A DNA stretch of 64,000 nt from Taiwanofungus camphoratus (GCA_003999685.1 CP021233.1:1178001-1242000); one strand, 5' to 3'; counted from the first letter of the stretch, positions 36,837 to 47,402 are shown. The notes: generated by a model not told the origin, from the letters alone. Made by a program: numbers and translations.

Positions 36837-37436
36837 ATGTAGGCAGTAGCACATGAACCTCCTCTGCGAATGACTGAATGGTCGAGATTAGTGAATCTCA
36901 TCTTAAGGTAAATCTCCTTCCCGTGACGTCACAGGGTAATTTCCTTTACATCTGCATTGTCTCATGCTCATCGGCTCGACTTTGCGAAGCAGTTTGTATT
37001 ATGATACGACCTCTCTTCCGCCTTCCCATGTAACTTCGGGTGAACTTGAGCCACCTTGTATAACACTACGCTACGTTTGTGTTGAGTCGATTGACTCTGT
37101 TCACCTGTCTCCGTAGCCCACTATGATTCGTTTATGCAGCATAACCCTACAAGTAGGTCGACTCGTCTAGAACGATCTGTCTGGTATGTCGACAAATTCC
37201 TCCATTGGTCAAATTGATTATACGTAGATGGCCACACGTCGGAGTGTTGAGCCTTTTGTTCTACCGTTTTAGTAAGTCCGATCGCTAAAATCTAAACTTG
37301 CGCGTTCTACTTCACTTAGCATACAACAGTCAACTTTCATATTCATCGTTAATGTGAGCTCAGCTGATGCATCTCAAGTTGTCCTTTGGCTGATAAGTTG
37401 CTAATACCTCATTTACCCAATCATTTGTAGAAAAAT
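36837..37436. other. intergenic, no gene recognised
   Basis: Lies between the Rieske-DUF455 gene and the 525-residue gene, both on the plus strand; should hold a terminator and a promoter. No repeat seen. Confidence 0.4.
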
Positions 37437-39014
37437 ATGGGTACTCGTGGGTACGAAGTCTACAGGCATAAGGGACGATTTTTTGTCATGTACAACCATT
37501 GTGACTCTTATCCCAGAGGTCTTGGACGTTACATTCTCTCCGTCATCCCTAAAGAACGGGATAAGTTCAAGCGTTGGCTGAGGGATAAGCGTGCAATGGT
37601 AGACGCGGAAGTCAAAAGATGGGAATCAATGACAACGCGTGAAAGAGGAAGCAGCAGAAACTTCGTCTCTTCGTCTCAACCTCGAACTGATGTTCATATC
37701 GAATGGGTGTACGAACTGGACTTGGACAACCTCGTATTCCATATCAACGCTTGCCCAGTTTTCCGCCTTCATCACATGCCCCCTGCTCATATTTTTCTTA
37801 ACTGCATCTCGTTTGACCATTACGGTGGTGTAGCCTACGCTTCAAATACGCCAGCACAGTACCGGTATAATTGGAGATCTTCGCCGCCTGCCGTGAATGA
37901 TATTACTTTGGAAACATACATGCACCATAATTCTTCAATCGCATCAATCCACGAGCTGCTCTCGATCAGGGAGGCTCTAACAAACAGGGAGGCCGTTCGT
38001 GTCAAGCTACTTGAAGTATGCGTCGGCAGTGTCATTACCTTACATGGCACGAGAGTTCTTCGTCAAATGGAAAGTCTACCAGACCGCGAGAGCATGACCC
38101 AGCGAGCCGTCGCACTGGCGATGACCTTTGTTCTCCTCAGTCTCTCAACAACGCCGTTCAGCGAGTTCAAATTCCGCGTCAAAATACCAGAGTCTAAGTT
38201 TTGGTGGCCTCAAAGCGACGTTTGTGTGCTACTCTGCACACATCTTGATTACGAGAAGAATTTGCAAGCAGCCATCTCGGAGCTTGTGGAGCACATCCTG
38301 GAAATAACGGATGGGGAAGATATTGTCTACGGTGTAGCATTCTCTGTGTTCCACTGTGCTATAGTTCGTGTTGATACAGGTGCCGGACTTGATGGCCCGT
38401 CTGTCAGGCATACTCCAACACTTGACTTCATTCCGTCTTACTATGCCGAATCACCTTCCACCCCCGGAATCACCGCACTCGCTTTACTAAGTCAAACTAT
38501 CCGGTTTAACCATCGAGCTATTATGTCTCGATATTTGCAGGAGCACGACATGAACGAACAGGTAGAAACTTTTCAGGTACCATCTTCCAGTGGCCAACTT
38601 GCCCGCCTTCCTGTCGAAATTTTGGAAAAGACAGCCGGATACATCCTCGACACTGATGATCTAGTGGCCTTCGCAATGTCTTCACAACTGGCTATGCTAG
38701 CATCCGTTCCCTCCTTAAAGTACCCTCGTGTCGGACGATATCCTCTGTTCTCAAATAGATTAGTTGCCATCAAGGAAGACGATGTCGAAAGTAATTCCAA
38801 GCCTCGACTTCACACAGCAGCCTTCGGGACTATCACAGAAGATGGTCCAGGTGTCATGGTAGTTGCTGCCGATTTGGAGAAGTATCACTGTAAGAAGGAG
38901 GCTCTTGCATGGGTTGACTTACCGCGCTTTCATGGACTGGGAAGGGAGTACAGATTGCGATACACGATTGTAGCAGAGTCCACGGTTGATTCCGTCGCAG
39001 AAGGGGTGGTCTAA
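37437..39014 (+). CDS. 525-residue protein of unknown function, array-associated
   Basis: Single exon. The start MGTRGYEVYRHKGRFFVMYN, HCDSYPRGLGRYILSVIP marks a lineage-specific basidiomycete family I cannot name. A middle helical region holds IASIHELLSIREALTNREAV and VCVGSVITLHGTRVLRQ. Near residue 380 there is an F-box-like stretch (LARLPVEILEKTAGYI, LDTDDLVAFAMSSQLAML). No signal peptide or membrane helix. It is intact here, and a broken copy lies at 48450-49330 at the other end of the duplicated array. This suggests it is part of the same duplicating block as the 175-residue family. Function unknown; the F-box-like segment hints at a link to ubiquitin ligase, with low certainty. Confidence 0.8.
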   Translation: MGTRGYEVYRHKGRFFVMYNHCDSYPRGLGRYILSVIPKERDKFKRWLRDKRAMVDAEVKRWESMTTRERGSSRNFVSSSQPRTDVHIEWVYELDLDNLVFHINACPVFRLHHMPPAHIFLNCISFDHYGGVAYASNTPAQYRYNWRSSPPAVNDITLETYMHHNSSIASIHELLSIREALTNREAVRVKLLEVCVGSVITLHGTRVLRQMESLPDRESMTQRAVALAMTFVLLSLSTTPFSEFKFRVKIPESKFWWPQSDVCVLLCTHLDYEKNLQAAISELVEHILEITDGEDIVYGVAFSVFHCAIVRVDTGAGLDGPSVRHTPTLDFIPSYYAESPSTPGITALALLSQTIRFNHRAIMSRYLQEHDMNEQVETFQVPSSSGQLARLPVEILEKTAGYILDTDDLVAFAMSSQLAMLASVPSLKYPRVGRYPLFSNRLVAIKEDDVESNSKPRLHTAAFGTITEDGPGVMVVAADLEKYHCKKEALAWVDLPRFHGLGREYRLRYTIVAESTVDSVAEGVV

Positions 39015-39488
39015 CATGATACTGCCAGAGTTTACATATCAGGATTGTTCGCTCATGCTCGCTTTGACTGCTGTCGATTCACTCTATACACTAGCATACG
39101 ACGCAATGAGCCTTATCAATCTTAACAAGGCTCTTACATGAGGTGGTGACTGAACATGCATAGCAAAAGTCGATTGGCAAATGAGCGACACCCTGGGCAT
39201 TGTTGTCTCACCCTCCTAATTTCCGAGAAGTCAAAAGTAGCTTTTCAACCAAAAACGATGCAAACGCATTCATCACACGAACAAGTGTGCGAACATTCAC
39301 ATTATGATTCCACTAACAAAAAACCGACTCTAACTGCTACAAATTCTGCCATAGAGCCCTTCGAGATCGCCAGGGACTCCGATTTCAATATCGTTAGGTA
39401 CAAACGTGATCCTCCCGAAAATATCCTCCAAACTATTGAAGTGTTGAATCAGTGAGTTTGGGAGAGCAAGAGACAAGCGAAAATAATA
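39015..39488. other. spacer carrying the 3' flank of array unit A
   Basis: No gene. From about 39370 it matches the 3' flank found after the other array copies (the phrase CGTGATCCTCCCGAAAA and TCCTCCAAACTATTGAAG recur near 39409, 40869 and, inverted, near 44660, 45735 and 46920). Confidence 0.6.
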
Positions 39489-40067
39489 TTAAATACAGAT
39501 TCCATTCACATAGAATAGATCTTTGGGTACTAGGTCTCTGTACCAGCGAGCTTCACTCCCAAACAACGAGTTGTACCAATCATATTGTACCTGTGTTGGT
39601 CTCCGACGAAACAGAAATCTCGTTGCCGTGAAAGATATGCCGAGCACGGTATGAACCGGGATATTGGGGTCAGTCCAATCTTCTGGAACTGGGGTGCCAT
39701 CTCGTAGTACGCTGACGAGAAAGGTGTACTCGTAACCTGACAGCCGATGAAGCTGTATGAGCGCGAGCACCACAGGACTCATAAATTCCCTTTCGACGTT
39801 GCGGTAACGTTGTCGGGCAAATTCTTCCAGCCGTCCATCTGGGAGTACCCATCCAAGCGTGTAGTGCCGCTCATGAGTGGAAAACCCTTCGGGTAGTTCG
39901 GGATAGCGAGCTGGACCCGAAGCCTTGGACTGAGCACGGTCTACACGAGTCAATTTCGGTATAGGTTAGAGCTGAGAAACAATTCATCAGGTAAACTAAC
40001 GAGACATTATCGAGGTACTTACAGCCAGGTTCTCGAACGACTGTTGCAGTGATGCTACTTCCGTCAT
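39489..40067 (-). pseudogene. array copy A of the 175-residue family, nonsense codon at position 17
   Basis: Exon 1 40067-40023 (15 codons, starting MTEVASLQQSFENLA), intron 40022-39972, exon 2 39971-39489. The second codon of exon 2 is TAA where the other copies have CAA, a single C-to-T change. After it the frame is perfectly open to the end (about 154 codons; TRVDRAQSKASGPARYPELP to FYVNGICI). The body shares the NIPVHTVLGISFTATRF variant with copy E, unlike B, C and D. Either a recent pseudogene or rescued by alternative splicing: an in-frame CAG lies 42 nt downstream and the mutation creates CTAAC, although an out-of-frame TAG acceptor comes first. Confidence 0.75.
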
Positions 40068-40459
40068 GGTAGACTGACAACACACACATTAACCAGACCG
40101 CAGCAAGTGATCAATCGTTGCTTTTGACTTACTTCTGGTGCACGCAAAAGTTTGGAGGTAAGAAGGGAGCGAGGCTAACCATGAGCGTTGCTTTGAACAG
40201 GGCTTGGGCCACCGTGACAAGCCACTCTCTAGTGCCACCGAGGTTTTTCTCGCTGATCAATCTAGATCTATGAGAGGCACGCCGCTGTTGAATATTTGGA
40301 AAACAAAAGCACTATTACTTGACACCTATTGTTCCATTCTACAGATCGGCAGCAAGGGCGTGGATAGCCTTGATCCAGAATGATGACTTTGGGCTGTTCA
40401 ATCAAATCTTCGGCCGCAGGAGAATTGGAAGATGGGTAGACACAACCAGTCAGCCAACG

Positions 40460-40743
40460 AGAAGTTTTGAGAAGCTCATCGTGGGTGCCATGTGCACTTT
40501 AAGTAGGTCGGGCGGGGGATCGGAATGACCCTCATAGGCTGTCGCTTCCTTGGTGGACTGGGGACTTGTACGGCTTGGCCAGTCGCCATTTCTCTTTGCA
40601 GGCCTAAGGCGGCTGCCAGTGCCACATAGCAAGAATGGACCGGAAACGGAACTACCTCCTCCTGGGGCGTAGAGGCTGCTCACTATTATACTATACGTGT
40701 ATGAAGTCTAAACACGAGGAATTAGGAAAAAAGAAGTTTTGAG
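40460..40743. mobile_element. 260-bp SINE-like insertion with 12-bp target-site duplication
   Basis: The word AGAAGTTTTGAG occurs at 40460-40471 and again at 40732-40743, flanking 260 bp found in no other array spacer. The uninterrupted site is visible in the D-E spacer (inverted, near 45890, with one or two differences). The insert ends in GGAATTAGGAAAAAA just before the second repeat, an A-rich tail that orients it plus. Direct repeats of variable length plus an A tail are the signature of LINE-type retrotransposition. No terminal inverted repeats. I do not see a convincing tRNA-like A box/B box, so it may be a SINE or a retroposed RNA. Confidence 0.7.
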
Positions 40744-40950
40744 GCTATGATATTCAGAAATTTTGATCTTGACTCCCCTCGCAATTACGAAGAACTCCAT
40801 ATACAATCGGAGAATACTATTGTTATGCGTTTCTCATATATGTACACTGGTGTTAGGTAGTACAAACGTGATCCTCCCGAAAAAATCCTCCAAACTATTG
40901 AAGTATTGAATTAGCGAGCTTGGAAGAGCAAGAGACAAGTTGAAATAACA

Positions 40951-41529
40951 TCAACCACAGATTCCATTTAGATAGAATAGATCTTTCGGTGCTAGGTCTC
41001 TGTACCAACGAGCTTCACTCCCAAACAATGAGTTGTACCAATCATATTGCACCTGCGTTGGTCTCCGGCGAAATAGAAATCTCGTTCCCGTGGAAGATAT
41101 ACCCAGTACGGTATGAACCGGGGTGCTGGGGTCGGTCCAATCTTCTGGAACTGGGGTGCCATCTTGTAGTACGGTGACGAGATATATGGATTCATAACCC
41201 GACAACCGATGAAGCTGCAAGAGCGCGAGCACCACTGGACTCATAGATTTCCTCTCGACGTTGCGGTAACGTTGTCGGGCAAACTCCTCCAGCCATCCAT
41301 CTGGGAGTATCCATCCAAGTGTGTAGTATCGTTCATGAGAGGAAAACCCTTGGGGTAGTTCGGGATAGCGAGCTGGACCCGAAGCCTTGGACTGAGCACG
41401 GTCGACACGAGTCAGTTTCGGTTTGGATTGGAGCTGAAGAACGGTTCATCAGGCAAAGTAGCGAGATAATATCGAGGTACTTACAGCCATTTTCTCGAAC
41501 GACTGTTGCAGCGATGCAACTTCTGTCAT
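40951..41529 (-). CDS. array copy B of the 175-residue unknown family
   Basis: Exon 1 41529-41485, intron 41484-41434, exon 2 41433-40951; 175 residues, fully open. Starts MTEVASLQQSFEKMA and ends FYLNGICG. Family body: TRVDRAQSKASGPARYPELP, LPDGWLEEFARQRYRNVE, LALLQLHRLSGYESIYLVTV, LQDGTPVPEDWTD, RRRPTQVQYDWYNSLFGSEA, RWYRDLAPKDLF. No signal peptide, membrane helix or known domain; basic in the middle, rich in Trp/Tyr/Arg at the end. An intron in the 5' leader just before the ATG is implied by conserved splice words (GTAGGT, GTCGTCAG) in the flank. Upstream flank is the reverse complement of that of copy C. Confidence 0.78.
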
Positions 41530-42157
41530 GGTAAACTGACGACACATACATGAGACAGATCTCACGAGATGATTCATTGTTGACTCTGACCTACCTCTGG
41601 TATGTGCAGAAAACTAGATGTAAGAAGTGAATGAGCCCGACAGTGAGCGTTGCTTTGGAATTGAACACAGGGCTTGGGCCACCGTGACAAGCCACTCTCT
41701 AGTGCCACTGAGGTTTTTCTCGCCGAACAATCTAGATCTATGAAAGGCATGCCGCTGTTGGGTGACACATACTTTGAAAACAAAAGCACTACCACTTGTC
41801 ACCTATTGTTCCATTCTACAGTCGGTAGGCGGTAGCAAGGGTGTGGATAACCTTGATCCAAAATGATGGGTCAAAATTTCGGCTGCAGGAAAATTGGGAG
41901 ACAGGTCTAACGCAGTAGACAGAACCAGTCAGTCAACGGAACTTGAGATTATGATACTTATTCGAAAATTTTGATCTTGACTCCCCTGGCAATTACGAAC
42001 TCCATATATGCAGTCGGAGAATATCATTGCTACGCATTTCTCATATATATACACTGGTCTTGTCTGAAACATGTTTACACTGCCTTGCATCCTGAACTTG
42101 GGAGTGTCTCACCAGTTGTTGAGCGCTCCTGCGATCCCCACGTTCCGCGAAGTCTCT

Positions 42158-43375
42158 TCAATATATGTCGACATTGTCCCAATCCTCCAGCTCTCCCGCC
42201 GTCTCTGTACTGTGCAGAGTTCCATCATCGTCATCTGTGTTTTCCTGATCTTCCAGCTCCTCCGCTGTCTCCACGACGTTTTGCAGAGTCTCTTCATCGC
42301 TGGGATCAGCCGAACCTGCACCCTCAGCAGTCTCATCTGGGCCCCAGAAATCCTCATTGATCTCTCTCAGGCGGCAAGCAACAAGCTGAAAAGCAGCACG
42401 TCCCTCGTCACTGTCCATCGTCACTAGCTTGGTCTTACCAAATATATCCCAGAGTTTGCGTCGCAATTCAGTGAAAGTTGCTACATCCTCTTCGTTATCT
42501 TCAGTTACAGTGATCCCATCTTCAGGTGGTCGATGGCGGCTATCGCTAGATGGAAAGTTGTCGTCACCAATGTACTCATCTTCATCGTTGTGACCGCTGT
42601 TTCGCCACTCCGTATAATGCCAAAGCTCGCCAAATCCAACAATGCATCCCACACGTTCGAGACTTGGGGTTTCCAGGAAGACATGTTGCGCTTGTGATTT
42701 AGCCTGCATGGTAAGAACGTTGGGAAGAAGTTGTCCGCGCGTGTATTCAGGTGTAGAGCCCAGCACAGAAGCCTTGAGTTCGACGATGAGGATGGTTCTG
42801 TCTCTGCGAATGGTTGCCTCTACCTCCCCACTCCCGAGTTGGGTAAAATCTGCATCATACAGTTTCAGTATAAAATCAGGAATTCGTGTTGACATCTTCT
42901 TAGGCAAAGTCTCCAAGGGTTCAACACTAGCATTTGACTCATCATCATGGTCAGTTTCTTGCAGTGCTTGTTCAAAGGCATAGTTGTATGTGTCAATGGA
43001 GGTAATGACCGGAAGTTGTGGACAAGGTATGGCAAACGTCGTTGTCGGATCGATATCATGGAATCCGAATGATAAATAAACAAAGAGGGCGATCATCCAT
43101 GGGGTATACCAAGGTGCTTCTCTGTTTCCACCAGATCGTGCGAAGGGAATCGCTACTTTCAACAGCAGCAGCAAAGCCTGTGTGCCTGCTTCGAATGTCG
43201 CCTGCTTGATCTGCTCCAACGTTAGTAAAAAATCGGAGTGATTCGAAGCCAAGTCATTTGGTGGCGAGGAGGGTGGCAAAGGTGAATAGGGCTGTGGGGG
43301 CAGAGACTCTGCCTGTTGCTCTAGCTCATCAGAGTTTGTCATTATGCGACGACGTTTGAGTTGTGGGTGGGACAT
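42158..43375 (-). CDS. PD-(D/E)XK nuclease-like protein at the centre of the array
   Basis: 405 residues from the Met at 43375 (SHPQLKRRR follows); the frame is open to 43444 but that start would include the TATA-like element. The N-terminus has a basic KRRR cluster and a disordered Pro/Ser segment. A hydrophobic helical part follows (TQALLLLLKVAIPFA; WMIALFVYLSFGF). The core has TRIPDFILKLYDAD and then RTILIVELKAS, the Asp...Glu-x-Lys spacing of the PD-(D/E)XK fold. Then come VLTMQAKSQAQHVFL and a long acidic tail with two similar ETAxELED repeats. Single exon. Such nuclease-like proteins are common and mostly uncharacterised in Agaricomycetes; some act as nucleases, others are inactive. A 3' fragment of a second copy lies at 47170-47402. 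Function unknown. Confidence 0.72.
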   Translation of the reverse strand: MSHPQLKRRRIMTNSDELEQQAESLPPQPYSPLPPSSPPNDLASNHSDFLLTLEQIKQATFEAGTQALLLLLKVAIPFARSGGNREAPWYTPWMIALFVYLSFGFHDIDPTTTFAIPCPQLPVITSIDTYNYAFEQALQETDHDDESNASVEPLETLPKKMSTRIPDFILKLYDADFTQLGSGEVEATIRRDRTILIVELKASVLGSTPEYTRGQLLPNVLTMQAKSQAQHVFLETPSLERVGCIVGFGELWHYTEWRNSGHNDEDEYIGDDNFPSSDSRHRPPEDGITVTEDNEEDVATFTELRRKLWDIFGKTKLVTMDSDEGRAAFQLVACRLREINEDFWGPDETAEGAGSADPSDEETLQNVVETAEELEDQENTDDDDGTLHSTETAGELEDWDNVDIY

Positions 43376-43420
43376 GGTGGGAGAGGATGTGGAACAGTGG
43401 CCAGTGATGTGGGAACACAC

Positions 43421-43428
43421 ATATATAT
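43421..43428 (-). promoter_or_regulatory. TATA-like box of the nuclease-like gene
   Basis: ATATATAT lies 46-53 nt upstream of the Met at 43375. Its place inside the N-terminal extension of the open frame is the reason for preferring the shorter start. Confidence 0.45.
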
Positions 43429-43479
43429 GCACATAGTAGGCCACCCGTGGCTGCTTCCATTTATGTGGGCCATGATATT

Positions 43480-43900
43480 GATCTATTGTTCTATGATAGG
43501 TGTATAGCTTTGCCTCAGCTTTGTGTGCGCATTGGCCGCAATCACTCTAACTAGGAAACCACGGCAGCCTGCGCTGTTTGGCTGATTAGGACCAGAAATC
43601 GAATGACAGAAGCGTTTGCGTGAACACCCACGCCGACAAGAAATGCACTCCGCATAAGGGCATTTCATGCCCCCTGCCATCAATCTGTAGGAGGTGCCAG
43701 GTAGTTTTTTCCACATATTAGAGTGTATTCGCAGCCAAGATCGAATTGGGCCCTACGCCAATCAGAGACTGTTATTTATTTCCTTTTTTGCTCAAGTTCG
43801 AATCTCTGTTGTTCGAATTTACATCGATCGGCGAGATCAAGTGAAAGCGCGGTGGCGTGAGAGAATGGCTCTAGATATAAGGATAGCCCAAATTGGTTCC
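43480..43900. other. unique spacer between nuclease-like gene and unit C
   Basis: Not seen elsewhere in the array. No gene recognised. The word GTTCGAATCTC near 43796 resembles a pol III B box, but no tRNA-like fold or A box lies at the right distance. Confidence 0.4.
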
Positions 43901-44031
43901 GAAGCAACGCTCATTGTCGGGCTCATTCATTCACTTCTTACATCTAGTTTTCTGCACATACCAGAGGTAGGTCAGAGTCAACAATGAATCATCTCGTGAG
44001 ATCTGTCTCATATATGTGTCGTCAGTTTACC

Positions 44032-44610
44032 ATGACGGAAGTTGCATCACTGCAACAGTCGTTCGAGAAAATGGCTGTAAGTACCTCGATAATGTCTCGT
44101 TACTTTACCTGATGTATTGTTCTTCAGCTCCAATCCAAACCGAAATTATCTCGTGTCAACCGTGCTCAGTCCAAGGCTTCGGGTCCAGCTCGTTATCCCG
44201 AACTACCTCAAGGGTTTTCCTCTCATGAACGATACTACACACTTGGATGGATACTCCCAGATGGATGGATGGAGGAGTTTGCCCGACAACATTACCACAA
44301 CGTCGAGAAGGAATTTATGAATCCAGCGGTGCTCACGCTCTTGCAGCTTCATCGGTTGTCGGGTTATGAATCCATATTTCTCGTCACCGTACTACAAGAT
44401 GGCACCCCAGTTCCAGAGGATTGGACCGACTCTAGCACCCCGGTTCATACCGTACTGGGCATATCTTCCACGGGAACGAGATTTCTATTTCGCCGGAGGC
44501 CAACGCAGGTGCAATATGATTGGTACAACTCGTTGTTTGGGAGTGAAGCTCGTTGGTACAGGGACCTAATACCGAAGGATCTATTCTATCTAAATGGAAT
44601 CTGTGGTTGA
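44032..44610 (+). CDS. array copy C of the 175-residue unknown family
   Basis: Exon 1 44032-44076, intron 44077-44127, exon 2 44128-44610; 175 residues, fully open. Starts MTEVASLQQSFEKMA like copy B. Differences from B and D include SRVNRAQSKAS for TRVDRAQSKAS, a Met in LPDGWMEEFARQHYHNVE, and EFMNPAVLTLLQLHRLSGYE. It carries the STPVHTVLGISSTGTRF variant. Its upstream flank, including the implied leader intron (GTAGGT to GTCGTCAG), matches copy B in reverse. Function unknown. Confidence 0.78.
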
Positions 44611-45103
44611 TGTTATCTCTTGCTCTCCTAAACTCACTGATTCAATACTTCAATAGATTGGAGGATATTTTCGGGAGGATTATGTTTGTACCTAACACCA
44701 GTGTAAATATATGAGAAACGCGTAGCAATGATATTCTCCGACTGCATTCTGCGTCTTCCAATTTTCCTGCAGCCGAAATTTTGACTGAAAAGCCCAAAGT
44801 CATCATTTTGGATCAAGGCTATTCACACCCTTGCTACCGATCTGTAGAATGGAACAATAGGTGTCAAGTAGTAGTGCTTTTGTTTTCCAAGTATTCAACA
44901 GCGGCGTGCCTCTCATAGATCTCGGTGGCACTAGAGAGTGGCTTGTCACGGTGGCCCAAGCCCTATGTTCAATTTCGAAGCAACGCTCATTGTTAGCCTC
45001 GCTCCCTTCTTACCTCCAAACTTTTGCGTGCACCAGAAGTAAGTCAAAAGCAACGATTGATCACTTGCTGCGGTCTGGTTAATGTGTGTGTTGTCAGTCT
45101 ACC

Positions 45104-45682
45104 ATGACGGAAGTGGCATCGATGCAACAGTCGTTCGAGAACCTGGCTGTAAGTACCTCGATATTATCTCGTTAATTTAGCTCATGAATTGTTTCTCAGC
45201 TCCAACCCATACCGAAATTGACTCGTGTAGACCGTGCTCAGTCCAAGGCTTCGGGTCCAGCTCGTTACCCCGAACTACCCCAAGGATTTTCCACTCATGA
45301 ACGATACTACACCCTCGGATGGATACTCTCGGATGGATGGCTGGAAGAATTTGCCCGACAACGTTACCGCAACGTCGAGAGGGAATGTATGAGTCCAGCG
45401 GTGCTCGCGTTCTTGCAGCTTCATCGGTTGTCGGGTTATGAATCCATATTTCTCGTCACCGTACTACAAGATGGCACCCCAGTTCCAGAAGATTGGACCG
45501 ACTCTGGCACACCGGTTCATACCGTACTGGGCATATCTTCCACGGGAACGAGATTTCTATTTCGCCGGAGGCCAACGCAGGTGCAATATGATTGGTACAA
45601 CTCGTTGTTTGGGAGTGAGGCTCGTTGGTACAGAGACCTAATACCGAAAGATCTATTCTATCTAAATGGAATCTGTGGTTGA
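45104..45682 (+). CDS. array copy D of the 175-residue unknown family
   Basis: Exon 1 45104-45148, intron 45149-45199, exon 2 45200-45682; 175 residues, fully open. Starts MTEVASMQQSFENLA, then LQPIPKLTRVDRAQSK. Carries the STPVHT-type body (here GTPVHTVLGISSTGTRF) but the A/E-type upstream flank, so it is a mosaic. A leader intron is implied by AGAAGTAAGT and TGTTGTCAG before the ATG. The last 60 residues are almost identical to B and C. Confidence 0.78.
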
Positions 45683-46289
45683 TGTTATTTCCACTTATCT
45701 CTTGCTCTCCTAAACTCACTGATTCAATACTTCAATAGTTTGGAGGATATTTTCGGGAGGATCACGTTTGTACCTAGCACCAGTGTAAATATATGAGAAA
45801 CGCGTAGCAACGATATTCTCCGACTGCATATATGGAGTTCTTCGTAATTGCCAGGGGAGTCAAGATCAAAATTTTCGAATATCATAGTCTCAAAACCCGT
45901 TGACTGACTAGTTCTGTCCGCGTCTTCCAATTTTCCTGCAGCCGAAATTTTGACTGAAAAGCCCAAAGTCATCATTTTGGATCAAGGCTATTCACACCCT
46001 TGCTACCGCCTACTAGAATGGAACAATAGGTGCCAAGTAGTAATGCTTTTGTTTTCAAAGTATGTGTCACTCAGCCTTTCATAGATCTTGATTGGTCGGC
46101 GAGGACCTCAGTGGCGCTTGAGAGTGGCTTGTCACGGTGGCCCAAGCCCTGTGTTCAATTTTGAAGCAACGCTCATGGTTAGCCTCGCTCCCTTCTTACC
46201 TCCAAACTTTTGCGTGCACCAGAAGTAAGTCAAAAGCAACGATTGATCACTTGCTGCGGTCTGGTTAATGTGTGTGTTGTCAGTCTACC

Positions 46290-46868
46290 ATGACGGAAGT
46301 GGCATCGATGCAACAGTCGTTCGAGAACCTGGCTGTAAGTACCTCGATAATGTCTCGTTAGTTTAACTGATGAATTGTTTCTCAGCTCCAATCCATACCG
46401 AAATTGACTCGTGTAGACCGTGCTCAGTCCAAGGCTTCGGATCCAGCTCGTTATCCGGAATTACCTGAAGGGTTTGCTACTCATGAACGATACTACACCC
46501 TTGGATGGATACTCCCAGATGGATGGCTGGAAGAATTTGCCCGACAACGTTGCCGCAACATCGAGAAGGAATTTATGAGTCCAGATGTTCTTGGGCTATG
46601 GCAACTTCATCGGATGTCGGGTTATGAGTACATCTTTCTCGTCGGCGTACTACAAGATGGCACCCCAGTTCCAGAGGATTGGACTGACCCCAATATCCCG
46701 ATTCATACCGTGCTCGGCATATCTTTCACGGCAACGAGATTTCTGTTTCGCCGGAGACCAACGCAAGTGCAATATGATTGGTACAACTCGTTGTTTGGGA
46801 GTGAAGCTCGTTGGTACAGGGACCTAATACCGAAAGATCTATTCTATCTAAATGGAATCTGTGGTTGA
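46290..46868 (+). CDS. array copy E of the 175-residue unknown family
   Basis: Exon 1 46290-46334, intron 46335-46385, exon 2 46386-46868; 175 residues, fully open. Exon 1 and upstream flank are nearly identical to D. The middle of exon 2 is the most divergent (FMSPDVLGLWQLHRMSGYEY, IFLVGVLQDGTPVPEDW) and then carries NIPIHTVLGISFTATRF, shared with copy A. The last 50 residues again match B-D. This patchwork suggests gene conversion among copies. Confidence 0.78.
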
Positions 46869-47169
46869 TGTTATTTCCACTTATCTCTTGCTCTCCTAAA
46901 CTCACTGATTCAATACTTCAATAGTTTGAGGATATTTTCGGGAGGATCACGTTTGTACTACCTAACACCAGTTTACGCATATGAGAAATGCACAACAATG
47001 GTATTCTCCAACTGCATATTATATGGAACTCTTTGTATTTACCAAGGGAGTCAAGGTCAAAATTTTCAGATATCATATGTCTCAAAACTCCTCGTTGACT
47101 AACTATCGTGTCTCCTGTGTTAGACCCGTCTCCCAATTCTCCTGCAGCCTTCACACTTTGTGAGAACCG

Positions 47170-47402
47170 TTGAACTTCACGAATCCGAATCCCCAATCCT
47201 TCCCCTCTTCGTTCCCAGCGTCTTCCAGTCTTCTGATTCCTCTTCTGCCTCACCAATATTTTGTAAGGCCTCTTCTTTGCTAGAGTTAGCTGAATCCTCA
47301 CTGTCAGCAGTCGCATCTTGGTCCCAGGATTGATGAATCCTTGACAACCTATCTCAAGCGGCCAACAACAAGCTGGAAAGTAGCACATTCCTCATCACCG
47401 TC
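47170..47402 (-). pseudogene. 3' remnant of a second PD-(D/E)XK-like gene
   Basis: The plus-strand text from about 47200 to 47402 parallels 42230-42420 (for example AATATTTTGTAAGGCCTCTT beside the acidic-tail region, and CGGCCAACAACAAGCTGGAA beside CGGCAAGCAACAAGCTGAAA). It matches the C-terminal part of the intact gene on the same strand, with frameshifts and stops. Only the 3' end is present; the catalytic region is missing. Confidence 0.65.

Noticed and set aside
42109-42427. Plus-strand ORFs overlapping the nuclease-like gene 3' end
   Set aside because: Antisense shadows of the acidic tail codons.
43780-43815. tRNA-like B box (GTTCGAATCTC)
   Set aside because: No A box at a fitting distance and no cloverleaf pairing visible.
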